Of a stretch of 64,000 nt of DNA, positions 46,177-57,056 are shown in pieces. The stretch's first letter is position 1, and every line of letters begins with the position of its first letter. The position numbers and the translations under genes are program-made. The notes under the pieces are model-generated. The model was not told where the DNA came from. It saw only the letters and a program-made list of their open reading frames with translations, and ran no database searches. The DNA comes from Papaver somniferum (lineage: Eukaryota > Streptophyta > Magnoliopsida > Ranunculales > Papaveraceae). Where the stretch lies: assembly GCF_003573695.1 (NCBI RefSeq), contig NC_039363.1:124479302-124543301 (forward strand), in the 5' to 3' direction.

Positions 46177-46584
46177 AAACCAAGGGCCTTGATAAACTAC
46201 TCTTTTTAAATCATTCAATTCAGAGAATTTAGATAAGAAGAAGTCCTTACCTGAATCCAACAATTGAATATCTCCACAAGGTTTCCATAATGCTAAAGTT
46301 CCGTCTTTAAGAAATTTATATCCCACCGTACGTCCCATAACTTTACCAATTAAATATTTCGCCCATGGGGAACAGATGTGGCGACAATTTTTTGGGGAGA
46401 TTTGAATGGTAGGGATCGCAGATGAATCCAGATCCAAATCTCCAGATTCACTATCCAATGTTTTAAGTTGTTCATTTATATTCCCCAACAGATCAACATC
46501 AGTAGAACAGTAAGATATAACCATATTGGCAATTGAAGGTTTGCAGCAGAAATCGAATAAGATCGATTAGTATCAGTATCCATG

Positions 46585-46987
46585 ACATCTACATCACTGT
46601 TATGATTTGATATCATTCTCGACAAAGTATTACTACACCCCCAGGATCAATCATACCAAAAGAGTAATCGGATTCACCTTGAATCCCACAACCACCTTGG
46701 ACAGTTCCCAAGTTACTCACACCGTTCATTACGAAGTTATTACCACTATGGGATATGAGTTAATATCCCCGTCCAATGGTTACTGTTAAGGGTATTTTTG
46801 AAGGGCGTAATACAATAAACCCTTCTGTATAAATAAAAAGTTAAACGGGCCGTGAGTTATAACTCAAAAGGTGTCACTATCTATCCACAAAAAAACCTTC
46901 AAAGCAAAAGTAACACAAAAATCTCAAATAACAAAAGTAACACAAAAACCCCAAAGGTGTTTTTGCCACCACTAACTACCACTACTA
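46585..46987. other. Stretch between LINE-L and array E
   Basis: No gene. It contains a direct repeat of AAAAGTAACACAAAAA (46904-46920 and 46933-46949). The last five bases before E are GCAAC (46988-46992). Confidence 0.5.
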
Positions 46988-46992
46988 GCAAC
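46988..46992. repeat. Target-site duplication of array E, left copy (GCAAC)
   Basis: GCAAC directly before LTR 1, repeated at 58217-58221 directly after LTR 5. Confidence 0.8.
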
Positions 46993-48067
46993 TGATGAGC
47001 ATGCAAGTGTGACACATTTTCACCCATAACTACATTCGCTATGACTAATTTAATCACTAATAATCTTGTTTTAAGTCTTTTCAAGGAAATAAGCTCTTTT
47101 GGAAAAATAGCTCGAAAAAGTGTTAAAGGCAGCCATAGGAAATGATAAAGGCACCCATCATTTCAGATACGGGCATCCAACAAATGGATAGAGGCACCCT
47201 CTTCTTCTTCATTTGAAACGGATTCACATAATTTATGGGAGATCTCAAAGATTTAAGGAAAAGATATCTTCTTGCCTATTATACAGGAAGTTTTCATATC
47301 TTGAAGTTAAAAGAGATAATATATTTATGAGTTTGTTTTTATTGAAAAGGAGAAAGAAAATCTGTGGTTTTATTCTAGCAAATAGAGGAAGATGTGTGAT
47401 AAATAGAGAAAGAAATTATTCATGAGATATCTTGCATTAAAGAGAAGATCTGGTGGGGTTATGGAAGAATATTTTGAAAAGATGTTTGAGTAATGGGTTG
47501 TTGTGTATAAATAGGGTGCGAATAGGACCAAACAGGCATCCGGAGAGGGGGGAGTTTTGGAAGAGCAAAATAGTTGTGTTTAATTTTTCTCCTTTTCTCT
47601 TCTTTGTAAACACCATTTGACCAATAAAAATAAATTTTGAGTGTGTTTTCATCATGAGAAGCTAAACCCCATCACTGGGACGACGGGGGAAGCCGAATTT
47701 CATACATGGTAAAATTATTTTACTCTCTGTATGACTTTTGCACTTATTTTAAATTGATTTATGATTTGAATTAATTAGTTATTATTTTATTCGATGGATC
47801 ATGCTTGCTTAAATGTTTGATGTCTCATGCTTACGATTTATAACTAATGTTTTGAGAATCTACCTTGGCAAAAATAAGAGTCAGTATATTTTATTTATTG
47901 AGCTATAATTGCCGAAGAATAAATAATTGAACCTTATAATATGAATTCGGTGAACTCCTAGTCCCAGTAACTCTCTCTTTTATTATTTTCATTAAACCTT
48001 TAAATTTAATCTTCACAAGTCTTAGAGTTCGAATCCTTATTTACAACAACGATTAAAAATCACATCA
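46993..48067 (+). repeat. LTR 1 of array E
   Basis: Starts TGATGAGCATGCAAGTGTG and ends AAAATCACATCA. TATAAATA is at 47516-47523; the U5 block CCCATCACTGGGACGACGG is at 47668-47686. It lacks a block of about 36 bp (TTATAAATAAAAAAAG...) that LTRs 2-5 carry near 49770-49805. Confidence 0.9.
47516..47523 (+). promoter_or_regulatory. Probable TATA box of LTR E
   Basis: TATAAATA in GTTGTGTATAAATAGGGTG, conserved in LTRs 2, 3 and 5. LTR 4 has TATATATA. Confidence 0.55.
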
Positions 48068-48070
48068 TTT

Positions 48071-48087
48071 TGGCGCCGCCGACGCGG
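48071..48087 (+). promoter_or_regulatory. Primer binding site of E unit 1
   Basis: TGGCGCCGCCGACGCGG, three bases after LTR 1 and identical to the PBS of C. The same site follows LTRs 2 and 4; after LTR 3 it reads TGGCGCCGCCAACGCGG. Confidence 0.82.
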
Positions 48088-48215
48088 ATTTGTTTTTAGA
48101 TTAATTTTTAGGTTTATTTTTATTTATTTTGTAAAGTATTTTTATTTCATTTTAGATTGTTTTTTTTCCTTTTTATGCGTTTATTTTTGTATTTGTTTTC
48201 AGGGACTTTTTGAGG

Positions 48216-48998
48216 ATGATGACTTCTTCTGAGGAGATGTCACCTAAGATGACGCTGGCGGAATATAAGCTTAGAAATTCAAATTATCAGGAAACCTCAT
48301 CTGAGATGACGCTTGCTGAATATAAGCGTAGGCAACGGTATGGAGTTTCTGCTCCACATGAGGTAAGTGAAGAATCACCTTTAACAATATATGAGAAGTA
48401 TTACAAACACACACCGCCTAGTTTGGAACAAAGATTGAGAGTTCTTGAATGTCAAAGATTATATGCTGATGAGGATGAATCTTGTAGTGACTCTCTGTTC
48501 CAAAAAGAACATATAGATGACCATGTGGATGATTGTGTGGATGATTTGCCTAATTCCATAGATGAATCCATCCCACAAGATAATTCACCCAACTTAGAGG
48601 TTGTTTCTAGACCCCTAGACTTCCAAAAGTTGCCTAATTTAGGGTTAAAATTGTGTGCTTCTAAAGTGTTGTTGGATTACTTTGCATCTAAGTACCCAGA
48701 GGACTTGCCTATTCCTGATATCGTGCATGAACCATATTTTGTTCTATACTCACTTCCATGTGAAGTAAAAACTAGGTTTGGGGGTAATCCTCTATTTCAG
48801 ACAGTTTCAATGTCACCATTTTTTCATAGCATAATTGTGAAGCTGTCGTTTGTAAGTATTGTATTTTGGGTTGATACCCAAATTTTTAGGCTGTTAATTT
48901 TTGGGGATCCATTTTTGTACATTCCAGTAGATATATTTATTTTATTTTGGTTTTGGTTTACTTTTTACATTTGTCATCTTAATATTTGCGTTGGATGA
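48216..48998 (+). CDS. E protein, unit 1 (260 codons, 12-codon deletion)
   Basis: The first ATG is at 48216 (MMTSSEEMSPKMTLAEYKLR). The N-terminus has two copies of an EMTLAEYK[LR]R-type motif. Next come PSLEQRLRVLECQRLYADED, a Glu/Asp/Ser-rich middle, LPNLGLKLCASKVLLDYFAS, LYSLPCEVKTRFGGNPLFQ and a strongly hydrophobic C-terminus (FVSIVFWVDTQIFRLLIFGD, then ILFWFWFTFYICHLNICVG). Codons for PIDISPVPIVSP present in unit 4 are deleted after IVHEP. The leader ends with TTTGTTTTCAG, a possible splice acceptor. Related to the D protein. The C-terminal hydrophobic segments suggest membrane association. Function unknown. Confidence 0.65.
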   Translation: MMTSSEEMSPKMTLAEYKLRNSNYQETSSEMTLAEYKRRQRYGVSAPHEVSEESPLTIYEKYYKHTPPSLEQRLRVLECQRLYADEDESCSDSLFQKEHIDDHVDDCVDDLPNSIDESIPQDNSPNLEVVSRPLDFQKLPNLGLKLCASKVLLDYFASKYPEDLPIPDIVHEPYFVLYSLPCEVKTRFGGNPLFQTVSMSPFFHSIIVKLSFVSIVFWVDTQIFRLLIFGDPFLYIPVDIFILFWFWFTFYICHLNICVG

Positions 48999-49002
48999 CT
49001 CA

Positions 49003-49034
49003 ATTACATTGAGGACAATGTAATGTTTAAGTGT
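49003..49034 (+). other. Internal AGGA-loop hairpin plus G-rich tract, E unit 1
   Basis: Stem ATTACATTG, loop AGGA, stem CAATGTAAT (49003-49024), then TTTAAGTGTGGGGGAG. The same block follows the ORF in the other units. Unit 2 has ATTATATTG and unit 3 has ATTACATTT in the left arm, each costing one pair. Confidence 0.65.
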
Positions 49035-49091
49035 GGGGGAGAGGTTAACTTTTTACCTTTTTTTTTTCTCCAGGAAATTCCTTGCAAATCA

Positions 49092-49350
49092 TGACCAGTT
49101 GTGTAGCAGGTCTGTTCCTTTTTCTTGCATGTTATGACCAGCTGTGTAGCGGGTCTAAAAAAAATGAAAAAAAATATAAAATGAAAATAATAATAATAAT
49201 AATTTGATTGTTAGGGTTATGACCATCTTTTTTCTTGCATTATATGACCAGTTGTGTAGCGGGTCTAAAAAAATATATAAAAATATATGACCAGCTGTGT
49301 AGCGGGTTTTTCTCTCTATCTTATTATATGACCAGCTGTGTAGGGTCAAT
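49092..49350 (+). repeat. Hairpin minisatellite of E unit 1
   Basis: About five copies of a unit reading TGACCAGCTGTGTAGCGGGTCT, separated by A/T-rich spacers. Each unit can fold as GACC-A-GCT, loop GTGT, AGC-G-GGTC. Confidence 0.78.
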
Positions 49351-49356
49351 TTTCTG

Positions 49357-49396
49357 TTTTGCTCGAGGACTAGCAAAATGTAAGTGTGGGGGAATT
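49357..49396 (+). promoter_or_regulatory. Hairpin and polypurine tract of E unit 1
   Basis: TTTTGCT..AGCAAAA stem around an AGGA-containing loop (49357-49378), then AAGTGTGGGGGAATT (49382-49396) directly before LTR 2. Same design before LTRs 3, 4 and 5. Confidence 0.78.
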
Positions 49397-50498
49397 TGAT
49401 GAGCACGCAAGTGTGACATTTTCACCCATAACTACATTCCTATGACTAATTTAATCACTAATAATCTTGTTTTAAGTCTTTTCAAGGAAATAAGCTCTTT
49501 TGGAAAAATAGCTCGAAAAAGTGTTAAAGGAAGCCAGAGGATCTGATAAAGGCACCCATCATTTCAGATACGGGCACCCAACAAATGGATAGAGGCACCC
49601 TCTTCTTCTTCATTTGAAACAGATTCACATAATTTATGGGAGATCTCAAAGATTTAAGAAAAAGATATCTTCTTGCCTATTATACAGGAAGTTTTCATAT
49701 GTTAAAGTTAAAAGAGATAATATATTGATGAGTTTATTTTTATTGAAAAGGAGAAAGAAAATCTGTGGTTTTATTTATAAATAAAAAAAGATAATATCCC
49801 CAGGATTTTATTCTACCAAATAGAGGAAGATGTGTGATAAATGGAGAAAGAAATTAATCCTGAGATATCTTTCATTAAAGAGGAGATCTGGTGGAGTTAT
49901 GGAAGAATATTTTGAAAAGATGTTTGAGTAATGGGTTTTTGTGTATAAATAGGGTGCTAATAGGACCAAACAGGCATCCGGAGAGGGGGAGAGTTTTGGA
50001 AGAGCAAAATAGTTGCGTTTAATATTTCTCCTTTTCTCTTCTTTGTAAACAGCATTTGACCAATAAAAATAAATTTTGAGTGTGTTTTCATCATGAGAAG
50101 CAAAACCCCATCACTGGGACGACGGAGGAAGCCGAATTTCATACATGGTAAAATTATTTTACTCTCTGTATGACTTTTGCACTTATTTTAAATTGATTTA
50201 TGATTTGAATTAATTAGTTATTATTTTATTCGATGGATCATGCTTGCTTAAATGTTTGATGTCATGCTTACGATTTAACTAATGTTTGGAATCTACCTTG
50301 GAAAATAAGAGTCAGTATATTTTATTTATTGAGCTATAATTGCCGAAGAATAAATAATTGAACCTTATGATATGAATTCGGTGAACTCCTAGTCCCAGTA
50401 ACTCTCTCTTTTATTATTTTCATTAAACCTTTAAATTTAATCTTCACAAGTCTTAGAGTTCGAATCCTTATTTACAACAACGATTAAAAATCACATCA
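49397..50498 (+). repeat. LTR 2 of array E
   Basis: TGATGAGCACGCAAGTGTG to ACATCA. It carries the 36-bp block missing from LTR 1 and has several small deletions near 50265-50310. Confidence 0.9.
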
Positions 50499-50604
50499 TT
50501 TTGGCGCCGCCGACGCGGATTTGTTTTTAGATTAATTTTTAGGTTTATTTTTTTTTCCTTTTTATGCGTTTCTTTTTGTATTTGTTTTCAGGGATTTTTT
50601 GAGG

Positions 50605-51255
50605 ATGATGACTTCTTCTGAGGAGACGTCACCTAAGATGACGCTGGCGGAATATAAGCTTAGAAATTCAAATTATCAGGAAACCTCATCTGAGATGACG
50701 CTTGTTGAATATAAGCGTAGGCAACGGTATGGAGTTTCTGCTCCACATGAGGTAAGTGAAGAATCACCTTTAACAATATATGAGAAGTATTACAAACACA
50801 CACCGCCTAGTTTGGAACAAAGATTGAGAGTTCTTGAATGTCAAAGATTATATGCTGATGAGGATGAATCTTGTAGTGACTCTCTGTTCCAAACAGAACA
50901 TATAGATGAACCTGTGGATGATTGTGTGGATGATTTGCCTAATTCCATAGATGAATCCATCCCACAAGATAATTCACCCAACTTAGAGGTTGTTTCTAGA
51001 CCCCTAGACTTCCAAAAGTTGCCTAATTTAGGGTTAAAATTGCGTGCTTCTAAAGTGTTGTTGGATTACTTTGCATCTAAGTATCCAGAGGACTTGCCTA
51101 TTCCTGATATCGTGCATGAACCAATTGATATTTCCCCAGTCCCAATAGTATCACCATATTTTGTTCAATACTCACTTCCATGTGAAGTAAAAACTAGGTT
51201 TGGGGGTAATCCTCTATTTCAGACAGTTTCAATGTCACCATTTTTCATAGCATAA
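50605..51255 (+). pseudogene. E protein, unit 2 (frameshifted C-terminus)
   Basis: ATG 50605. Same protein as unit 4 up to MSPFF, where loss of one T in a T-run near 51240-51246 shifts the frame and ends it after IA. The hydrophobic C-terminus is encoded downstream but out of frame. Contains PIDISPVPIVSP. Confidence 0.75.
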
Positions 51256-51512
51256 TTGTGAAGCTGTCGTTTGTAAGTATTGTATTTTGGGTTGATCCCC
51301 AAATTTTCAGGCTGTTAATTTTTGGGGATCCATTTCTATACATTCCAGTAGATATATTTATTTTATTTTGGTTTTGGTTTACTTTTTACATTTTCCATCT
51401 TATTATTTGCGTTGGATGACTCAATTATATTGAGGACAATGTAATGTTTAAGTGTGTGGGAGAGGTTAACTTTTTACCTTCTTTCTTTCTCCAGGAAATT
51501 CCTTGCAAATCA

Positions 51513-51795
51513 TGACCAGTTGTGTAGCAGGTCTGTTCCTTTTTCTTGCATGTTATGACCAGCTGTGTAGCGGGTCTAAAAAAAATGAAAAAAATATAAA
51601 ATGATAAAAATAATAATAATAATAATTTGATTGTTAGGGTTATGACCAGCTTCTTTTTTCTTGCATTATATGACCAGCTGTATAGCGGGTCTAAAAAAAT
51701 ATATAAAAAATAAGAAAAAAATATATGACCAGCTGTGTAGCGGGTCTTTTTCTCTCTATCTTATTATATGACCAGCTGTGTAGCGGGTCAATTTT
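51513..51795 (+). repeat. Hairpin minisatellite of E unit 2
   Basis: About five GACCAGCTGTGTAGCGGGTC units, one with loop variant GTAT (near 51670), plus a partial unit at about 51643. Confidence 0.75.
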
Positions 51796-51838
51796 CTGTT
51801 TTGCTCGAGGACTAGCAAAATGTAAGTGTGGGGGAATT

Positions 51839-52949
51839 TGATGAGCACGCAAGTGTGACACATTTTCACCCATAACTACATTCCCTATGACTAATTTAAT
51901 CACTAATAATCTTGTTTTAAGTCTTTTCTAGGAAATAAGCTCTTTTGGAAAAATAGCTCGAAAAAGTGTTAAAGGAAGCCAGAGGATCTGATAAAGGCAC
52001 CCATCATTTTAGATACGGGCACCCAACAAATGGATAGAGGCACCCACTTCTTCTTCATTTGAAACAGATTCACATAATTTATGGGAGATCTCAAAGATTT
52101 AAGGAAAAGATATCTTCTTGCCTATTATACAGGAAGTTTTCATATCTTGAAGTTAAAAGACATAATATATTGATGAGTTTATTTTTATTGAAAAGGAGAA
52201 AGAAAATCTGTGGTTTTATTTATAAATAAAAAAAGATAATATCCCCAGGATTTTATTCTAGCAAATAGAGGAAGATGTGTGATAAATGGAGAAAGAAATT
52301 ATTCCTGAGATATCTTTCATTAAAGAGAAGATCTGGTGGAGTTATGGAAGAATATTTTGAAAATATGTTTGAGTAATGGGTTGTTGTGTATAAATAGGGT
52401 GCTAATAGGACCAAACAGGCATCCGGAGAGGGGGGAGTTTTGGAAGAGCAAAATAGTTGCGTTTAATTTTTCTCCTTTTCTCTTCTTTGTAAACAACATT
52501 TGACCAATAAAAATAAATTTTGAGTGTGTTTTCATCATGGAAGCTAAACCCCATCACTGGGACGACGGAGGAAGCCGAATTTCATACATGGTAAAATTAT
52601 TTTACTCTCTGTATGACTTTTGCACTTATTTTAAATTGATTTATGATTTGAATTAATTAGTTATTATTTTATTCGATGGATCATGCTTGCTTAAATGTTT
52701 GATGTCTCATGCTTACGATTTATAACTAATGTTTTGAGAATCTACCTTGGCAAAAATAAGAGTCAGTATATTTTATTTATTGAGCTATAATTGCCGAAGA
52801 ATAAATAATTGAACCTTATGATATGAATTCGGTGAACTCCTAGTCCCAGTAACTCTCTCTTTTATTATTTTCATTAAACCTTTAAATTTAATCTTCACAA
52901 GTCTTAGAGTTCGAATCCTTATTTACAACAACGATTAAAAATCACATCA
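51839..52949 (+). repeat. LTR 3 of array E
   Basis: TGATGAGCACGCAAGTGTG to ACATCA, preceded by a PPT and followed by PBS variant TGGCGCCGCCAACGCGG. Confidence 0.9.
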
Positions 52950-53099
52950 TTTTGGCGCCGCCAACGCGGATTTGTTTTTAGATTAATTTTTAGGTTTATT
53001 TTTATATATTTTGTAAAGTATTTTTATTTCATTTTAGATTATTTTTTTTCCTTTTTATGCGTTTCTTTTTGTATTTGTTTTCAGGGACTTTTTAAGCTG

Positions 53100-53912
53100 A
53101 TGACTTCTTCTGAGGAGACGTCACCTAAGATGACGCTGGCGGAATATAAGCTTAGAAATTCAAATTATCAGGAAACCTCATCTGAGATGACGCTTGCTGA
53201 ATATAAGCGTAGGCAACGGTATGAAGTTCCTGCTCCACATGAGGTACGTGAAGAATCACCTTTAACAATATATGAGAAGTATTACAAACACACACCGCCT
53301 AGTTTGGAACAAAGATTGAGAGTTCTTGAATATCAAAGATTATATGTTGATGAGGATGAATCTTGTAGTGACTCTCTGTTCCAAACAGAACATATTGATG
53401 ACCCTGTGGATGATTGTGTGGATTATTTGCCTAATTCCATAGATGAATCCATCCCACAAGATAATTCACCCAACTTAGAGGTTGTTTCTAGACCCCTAGA
53501 CTTCCAAAAGTTGCCTAATTTAAGGTTATAATTGCGTGCTTCTAAAGTGTTGTTGGATTACTTTGCATCTAAGTACCCAAAGGACTTGCCTATTCCTGAT
53601 ATCGTGCATGAACCAATTGATATTTCCCCTGTCCCAATAGTATCCCCATATTTTGTTCTATACTCACTTCCATGTGAAGTAAAAACTAGGTTTGGGGGTA
53701 ATCCTCTATTTCAGACAGTTTCAATGTCACCATTTTTTCGTAGCATAATTGTGAAGCTGTCGTTTGTAAGTACTGTATTTTGGGTTGATTCCCAAATTTT
53801 CAGGCTGTTAATTTTTGGGGATCCATTTCTGTACATTCCAGTAGATATATTTATTTTATTTTTGTTTTGGTTTACTTTTTACATTTGCCATCTTAATATT
53901 TGCGTTGGATAA
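53100..53912 (+). pseudogene. E protein, unit 3 (internal stop)
   Basis: ATG 53100. The upstream Met codons are lost by a change to TTTTTAAGCTGATG. A TAA at 53529-53531 (AGGTTATAATTG where others have GGGTTAAAATTG) splits it at LPNLRL, just inside the conserved block. The same frame then runs open to 53912 through the hydrophobic C-terminus. Confidence 0.75.
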
Positions 53913-54003
53913 CTCAATTACATTTAGGACAATGTAATGTTTAAGTGTGGGGGAGAGGTTAATTTTTTACTTTTTTTTTCTCCAGGAAATTCCTTGCAAA
54001 TCA

Positions 54004-54562
54004 TGACCAGCTGTGTAGCAGATCTGTTCCTTTTTCTTGCATGTTATGACCAGCTGTGTAGCGGGTATAAAAAAATGAAAAAAAATATAAAATGAAAAAA
54101 AAATAATAATAATAATTTGATTGTTAGGGTTATGACAAGCTTCTTTTTTCTTGCATTATATGACCAGCTGTGTAGCGGGTCTAAAAATCTATATAAAAAA
54201 TAAGAAAAAAATATATGACCAGCTATGTAGCGGGTCTCTTTCTCTCTATCTTATTATATGACCAGCTGTGTAGCGGGTCTAAAAAAATATATAAAATATA
54301 TGACCAGCTGTGTAGCAGGTCTGTTCCTTTTTCTTGCATGTTATGACCAGCTGTGTAGCGGGTCTAAAAAAAATGAAAAAAAATATAAAATGAAAATAAT
54401 AATAATAATAATTTGATTGTTAGGGTTATGACCATCTTCTTTTTTCTTGCATTATATGACCAGTTGTGTCGCGGGTCTAAAAAATATATAAAATATATGA
54501 CCAGCTGTGTAGCGGGTCTTTTTCTCTCTATCTTATTATATGACCAGCTGTGTAGCGGGTCA
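54004..54562 (+). repeat. Expanded hairpin minisatellite of E unit 3
   Basis: About nine to ten GACCAGCTGTGTAGCGGGTC-type units, roughly twice the number in the other units. The order of spacers shows that a block of about 300 bases was tandemly duplicated (54004-54280 resembles 54300-54560). This accounts for the longer period of unit 3. Confidence 0.78.
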
Positions 54563-54610
54563 ATTTTCTGTTTTGCTCGAGGACTAGCAAAATGTAAGTG
54601 TGGGGGAATT

Positions 54611-55723
54611 TGATGAGCACGCAAGTGTGACACATTTTCACCCATAACTACATTCCCTATGACTAATTTAATCACTAATAATCTTGTTTTAAGTATTTTC
54701 TAGGAAATAAGCTCTTTTGGAAAAATAGCTCGAAAAAGTGTTAAAGGCAACCAGAGGAACTGATAAAGGCACCCATCATTTCAGATACGGGCACCCAACA
54801 AATGGATAGAGGCACCCTCTTCTTCTTCATTTGAAACAGATTCACATAATTTATGGGAGATCTCAAAGATTTAAGGAAAAGATATCTTCTTGCCTATTAT
54901 ACAGGAAGTTTTCATATCTTGAAGTTAAAAGAGATAATATATTGATGAGTTTATTTTTATTGAAAAGGAGAAAGAAAATCGGTGGTTTTATTTATAAATA
55001 AAAAAAAGATAATATCCCCAGGATTTTATTCTAGCAAATAGAGGAAGATGTGTGATAAATGGAGAAAGAAATTATTCCTGAGATATCTTTCATTAAAGAG
55101 AAGATCTGGTGGAGTTATGGAAGAATATTTTGAAAATATGTTTGAGTAATGGGTTGTTGTGTATATATAGGGTGCTAATAGGACCAAACAGGCATCCGGA
55201 GAGGGGGGAGTTTTGGATGAGCAAAATAGTTGCGTTTAATTTTTCTCCTTTTCTCTTCTTTGTAAACACCATTTGACCAACAAAAATAAATTTTGAGTGT
55301 GTTTTCATCATGAGAAGCTAAATCCCATCACTGGGACGACGGAGGAAGCCGAATTTCATACATGGTAAAATTATTTTACTCTCTGTATGACTTTTGCACT
55401 TATTTTAAATTGATTTATGATTTGAATTAATTAGTTATTATTTTATTCGATGGATCATGCTTGCTTAAATGTTTGATGTCCCATGCTTACGATTTATAAC
55501 TAATGTTTTGAGAATCTACCTTGGCAAAAATAAGAGTCAGTATATTTTATTTATTGAGCTATAATTTCCGAAGAATAAATAATTGAACCTTATGATATGA
55601 ATTCGGTGAACTCCTAGTCCCAGTAACTCTCTCTTTTATTATTTTCATTAAACCTTTAAATTTAATCTTCACAAGTCTTAGAGTTCGAAGCCTTATTTAC
55701 AACAACGATTAAAAATCACATCA
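54611..55723 (+). repeat. LTR 4 of array E
   Basis: TGATGAGCACGCAAGTGTG to ACATCA. Same indel pattern as LTRs 3 and 5. Confidence 0.9.
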
Positions 55724-55871
55724 TTTTGGCGCCGCCGACGCGGATTTTTTTTTAGATTACTTTTTAGGTTTATTTTTATTTATTTTGTAAAGTATTTTTA
55801 TTTCATTTTAGATTATTTTTTTTCCTTTTTATGCGTTTCTTTTTGTATTTGTTTTCAGGGACTTTTTGAGG

Positions 55872-56687
55872 ATGATGACTTCTTCTGAGGAGATGTCACC
55901 TAAGATGACGCTGGAGGAATATAAGCTTAGAAATTCAAATTATCAGGAAACCTCATCTGAGATGACGCTTGCTGAATATAAGCGTAGGCAACGGTATGGA
56001 GTTTCTGCTCCACATGAGGTAAGTGAAGAATCACCTTTAACAATATATGAGAAGTATTACAAACACACACCGCCTAGTTTGGAACAAAGATTGAGAGTTC
56101 TTGAATGTCAAAGATTATATGCTGATGAGGATGAATCTTGTAGTGACTCTCTGTTCCAAACAGAACATATAGATGACCATGTGGATGATTGTGTGGATGA
56201 TTTGCCTAATTCCATAGATGAACCCATCCCACAAGATAATTCACCCAACTTAGAGGTTATTTTTAGACCCCTAGACTTCCAAAAGTTGCCTAATTTAGGG
56301 TTAGAATTGTGTGCTTCTAAAGTGTTGTTGGATTACTTTGCATCTAAGTACCCAGAGGACTTGCCTATTTCTGATATCGTGCATGAGCCAATTGATATTT
56401 CCCCAGTCCCAATAGTATCCCCATATTTTGTTCTATACTCACTTCCATGTGAAGTAAAAACTAGGTTTGGGGGTAATCCTCTATTTCAGACAGTTTCAAT
56501 GTCACCATTTTTTCATAGCATAATTGTGAAGCTGTCGTTTGTAAGTACTGTATTTTGGGTTGATCCCCAAATTTTCAGGATGTTAATTGTTGGGGATCCA
56601 TTTCTGTATATTCCAGTAGATATATTTATTTTATTTTGGTTTTGGTTTACTTTTTACATTTGCCATCTTAATATTTGTGTTGGATGA
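55872..56687 (+). CDS. E protein, unit 4 (271 codons, intact frame)
   Basis: The best-preserved copy. ATG 55872 begins MMTSSEEMSPKMTLEEYKLR. Domain order: two EMTL[AE]EYK-type repeats (residues about 1-35); YEKYYKHTPPSLEQRLRVLE (about 60-80); an acidic Asp-rich middle (85-135) with DDHVDDCVDDLPNS; the conserved LPNLGLELCASKVLLDYFAS (about 150-170); PIDISPVPIVSP; LPCEVKTRFGGNPLFQ; then two hydrophobic segments around FWVDPQIFRMLIVGDPF and ILFWFWFTFYICHLNICVG. The order and the DPQ[IL]FR[LM]L motif match the element D protein. It has no catalytic motif known to me. Membrane anchoring is inferred from the C-terminus. Confidence 0.7.
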   Translation: MMTSSEEMSPKMTLEEYKLRNSNYQETSSEMTLAEYKRRQRYGVSAPHEVSEESPLTIYEKYYKHTPPSLEQRLRVLECQRLYADEDESCSDSLFQTEHIDDHVDDCVDDLPNSIDEPIPQDNSPNLEVIFRPLDFQKLPNLGLELCASKVLLDYFASKYPEDLPISDIVHEPIDISPVPIVSPYFVLYSLPCEVKTRFGGNPLFQTVSMSPFFHSIIVKLSFVSTVFWVDPQIFRMLIVGDPFLYIPVDIFILFWFWFTFYICHLNICVG

Positions 56688-56779
56688 CTCAATTACATTG
56701 AGGACAATGTAATGTTTAAGTGTGGGGGAGAGGTTAACTTTTTACCTCTTTTTTTTCTCCAGGAAATTCCTTGCAAATC

Positions 56780-57056
56780 ATGACCAGCTGTGTAGTAGGT
56801 CTGTTCCTTTTTCTTGCATGTTATGACCAGCTGTGTAGCGGGTCTAAAAAAAATGAAAAAAATATAAAATGAAAAATAATAATAATAATAATTTGATTGT
56901 TAGGGTTATGACCAGCTTCTTTTTTCTTGCATTATATGACCAGGTGTGTAGCGGGTCTAAAAAAATATAGAAAAAATAAGAAAAAAATATATGACCAGCT
57001 GTGTAGCGGGTCTCTTTCTCTCTATCTTATTATATGACCAGCTGTGTAGCGGGTCA
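56780..57056 (+). repeat. Hairpin minisatellite of E unit 4
   Basis: About five GACCAGCTGTGTAGCGGGTC-type units with the same spacer order as units 1 and 2. Confidence 0.75.

Larger units (their letters stand above)
44121..46584 (-). pseudogene. LINE-L: L1-type LINE ORF1 (DUF4283/zinc knuckle), interrupted
   Basis: Plant L1 ORF1 nucleic-acid-binding protein. A start-like ATG is at 46584 (MDTDTNRSYSISAANLQLP), frameshifted into the frame 46120-46524: WAKYLIGKVMGRTVGYKFLK, then SELNDLKRVVYQGPWF, the DUF4283 pattern. After the inserted RNase H piece the frame resumes at about 45731 with WGHFLSLQRRTPEF, VRVPELSIEFFDREILKHIG, RGRFARICVELNLDNPLV and a CCHC knuckle, CFKCRKATHREVDC. A Gly/Asn-rich tail (FGPWMIVDHQQNRRRN) follows to the MITE at 45147, resumes at 44724 (TKKMGRMLSGPVEE) and ends with 44121-44570. 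ORF2 does not follow on the left. Two insertions and frameshifts make it inactive. Confidence 0.82.

Noticed and set aside
49092..57056. CRISPR-like look of short repeats with spacers in array E
   Set aside because: The spacers are low-complexity A/T sequence that recurs between units, the setting is an LTR retrotransposon 3' region of a plant, and there are no cas genes.
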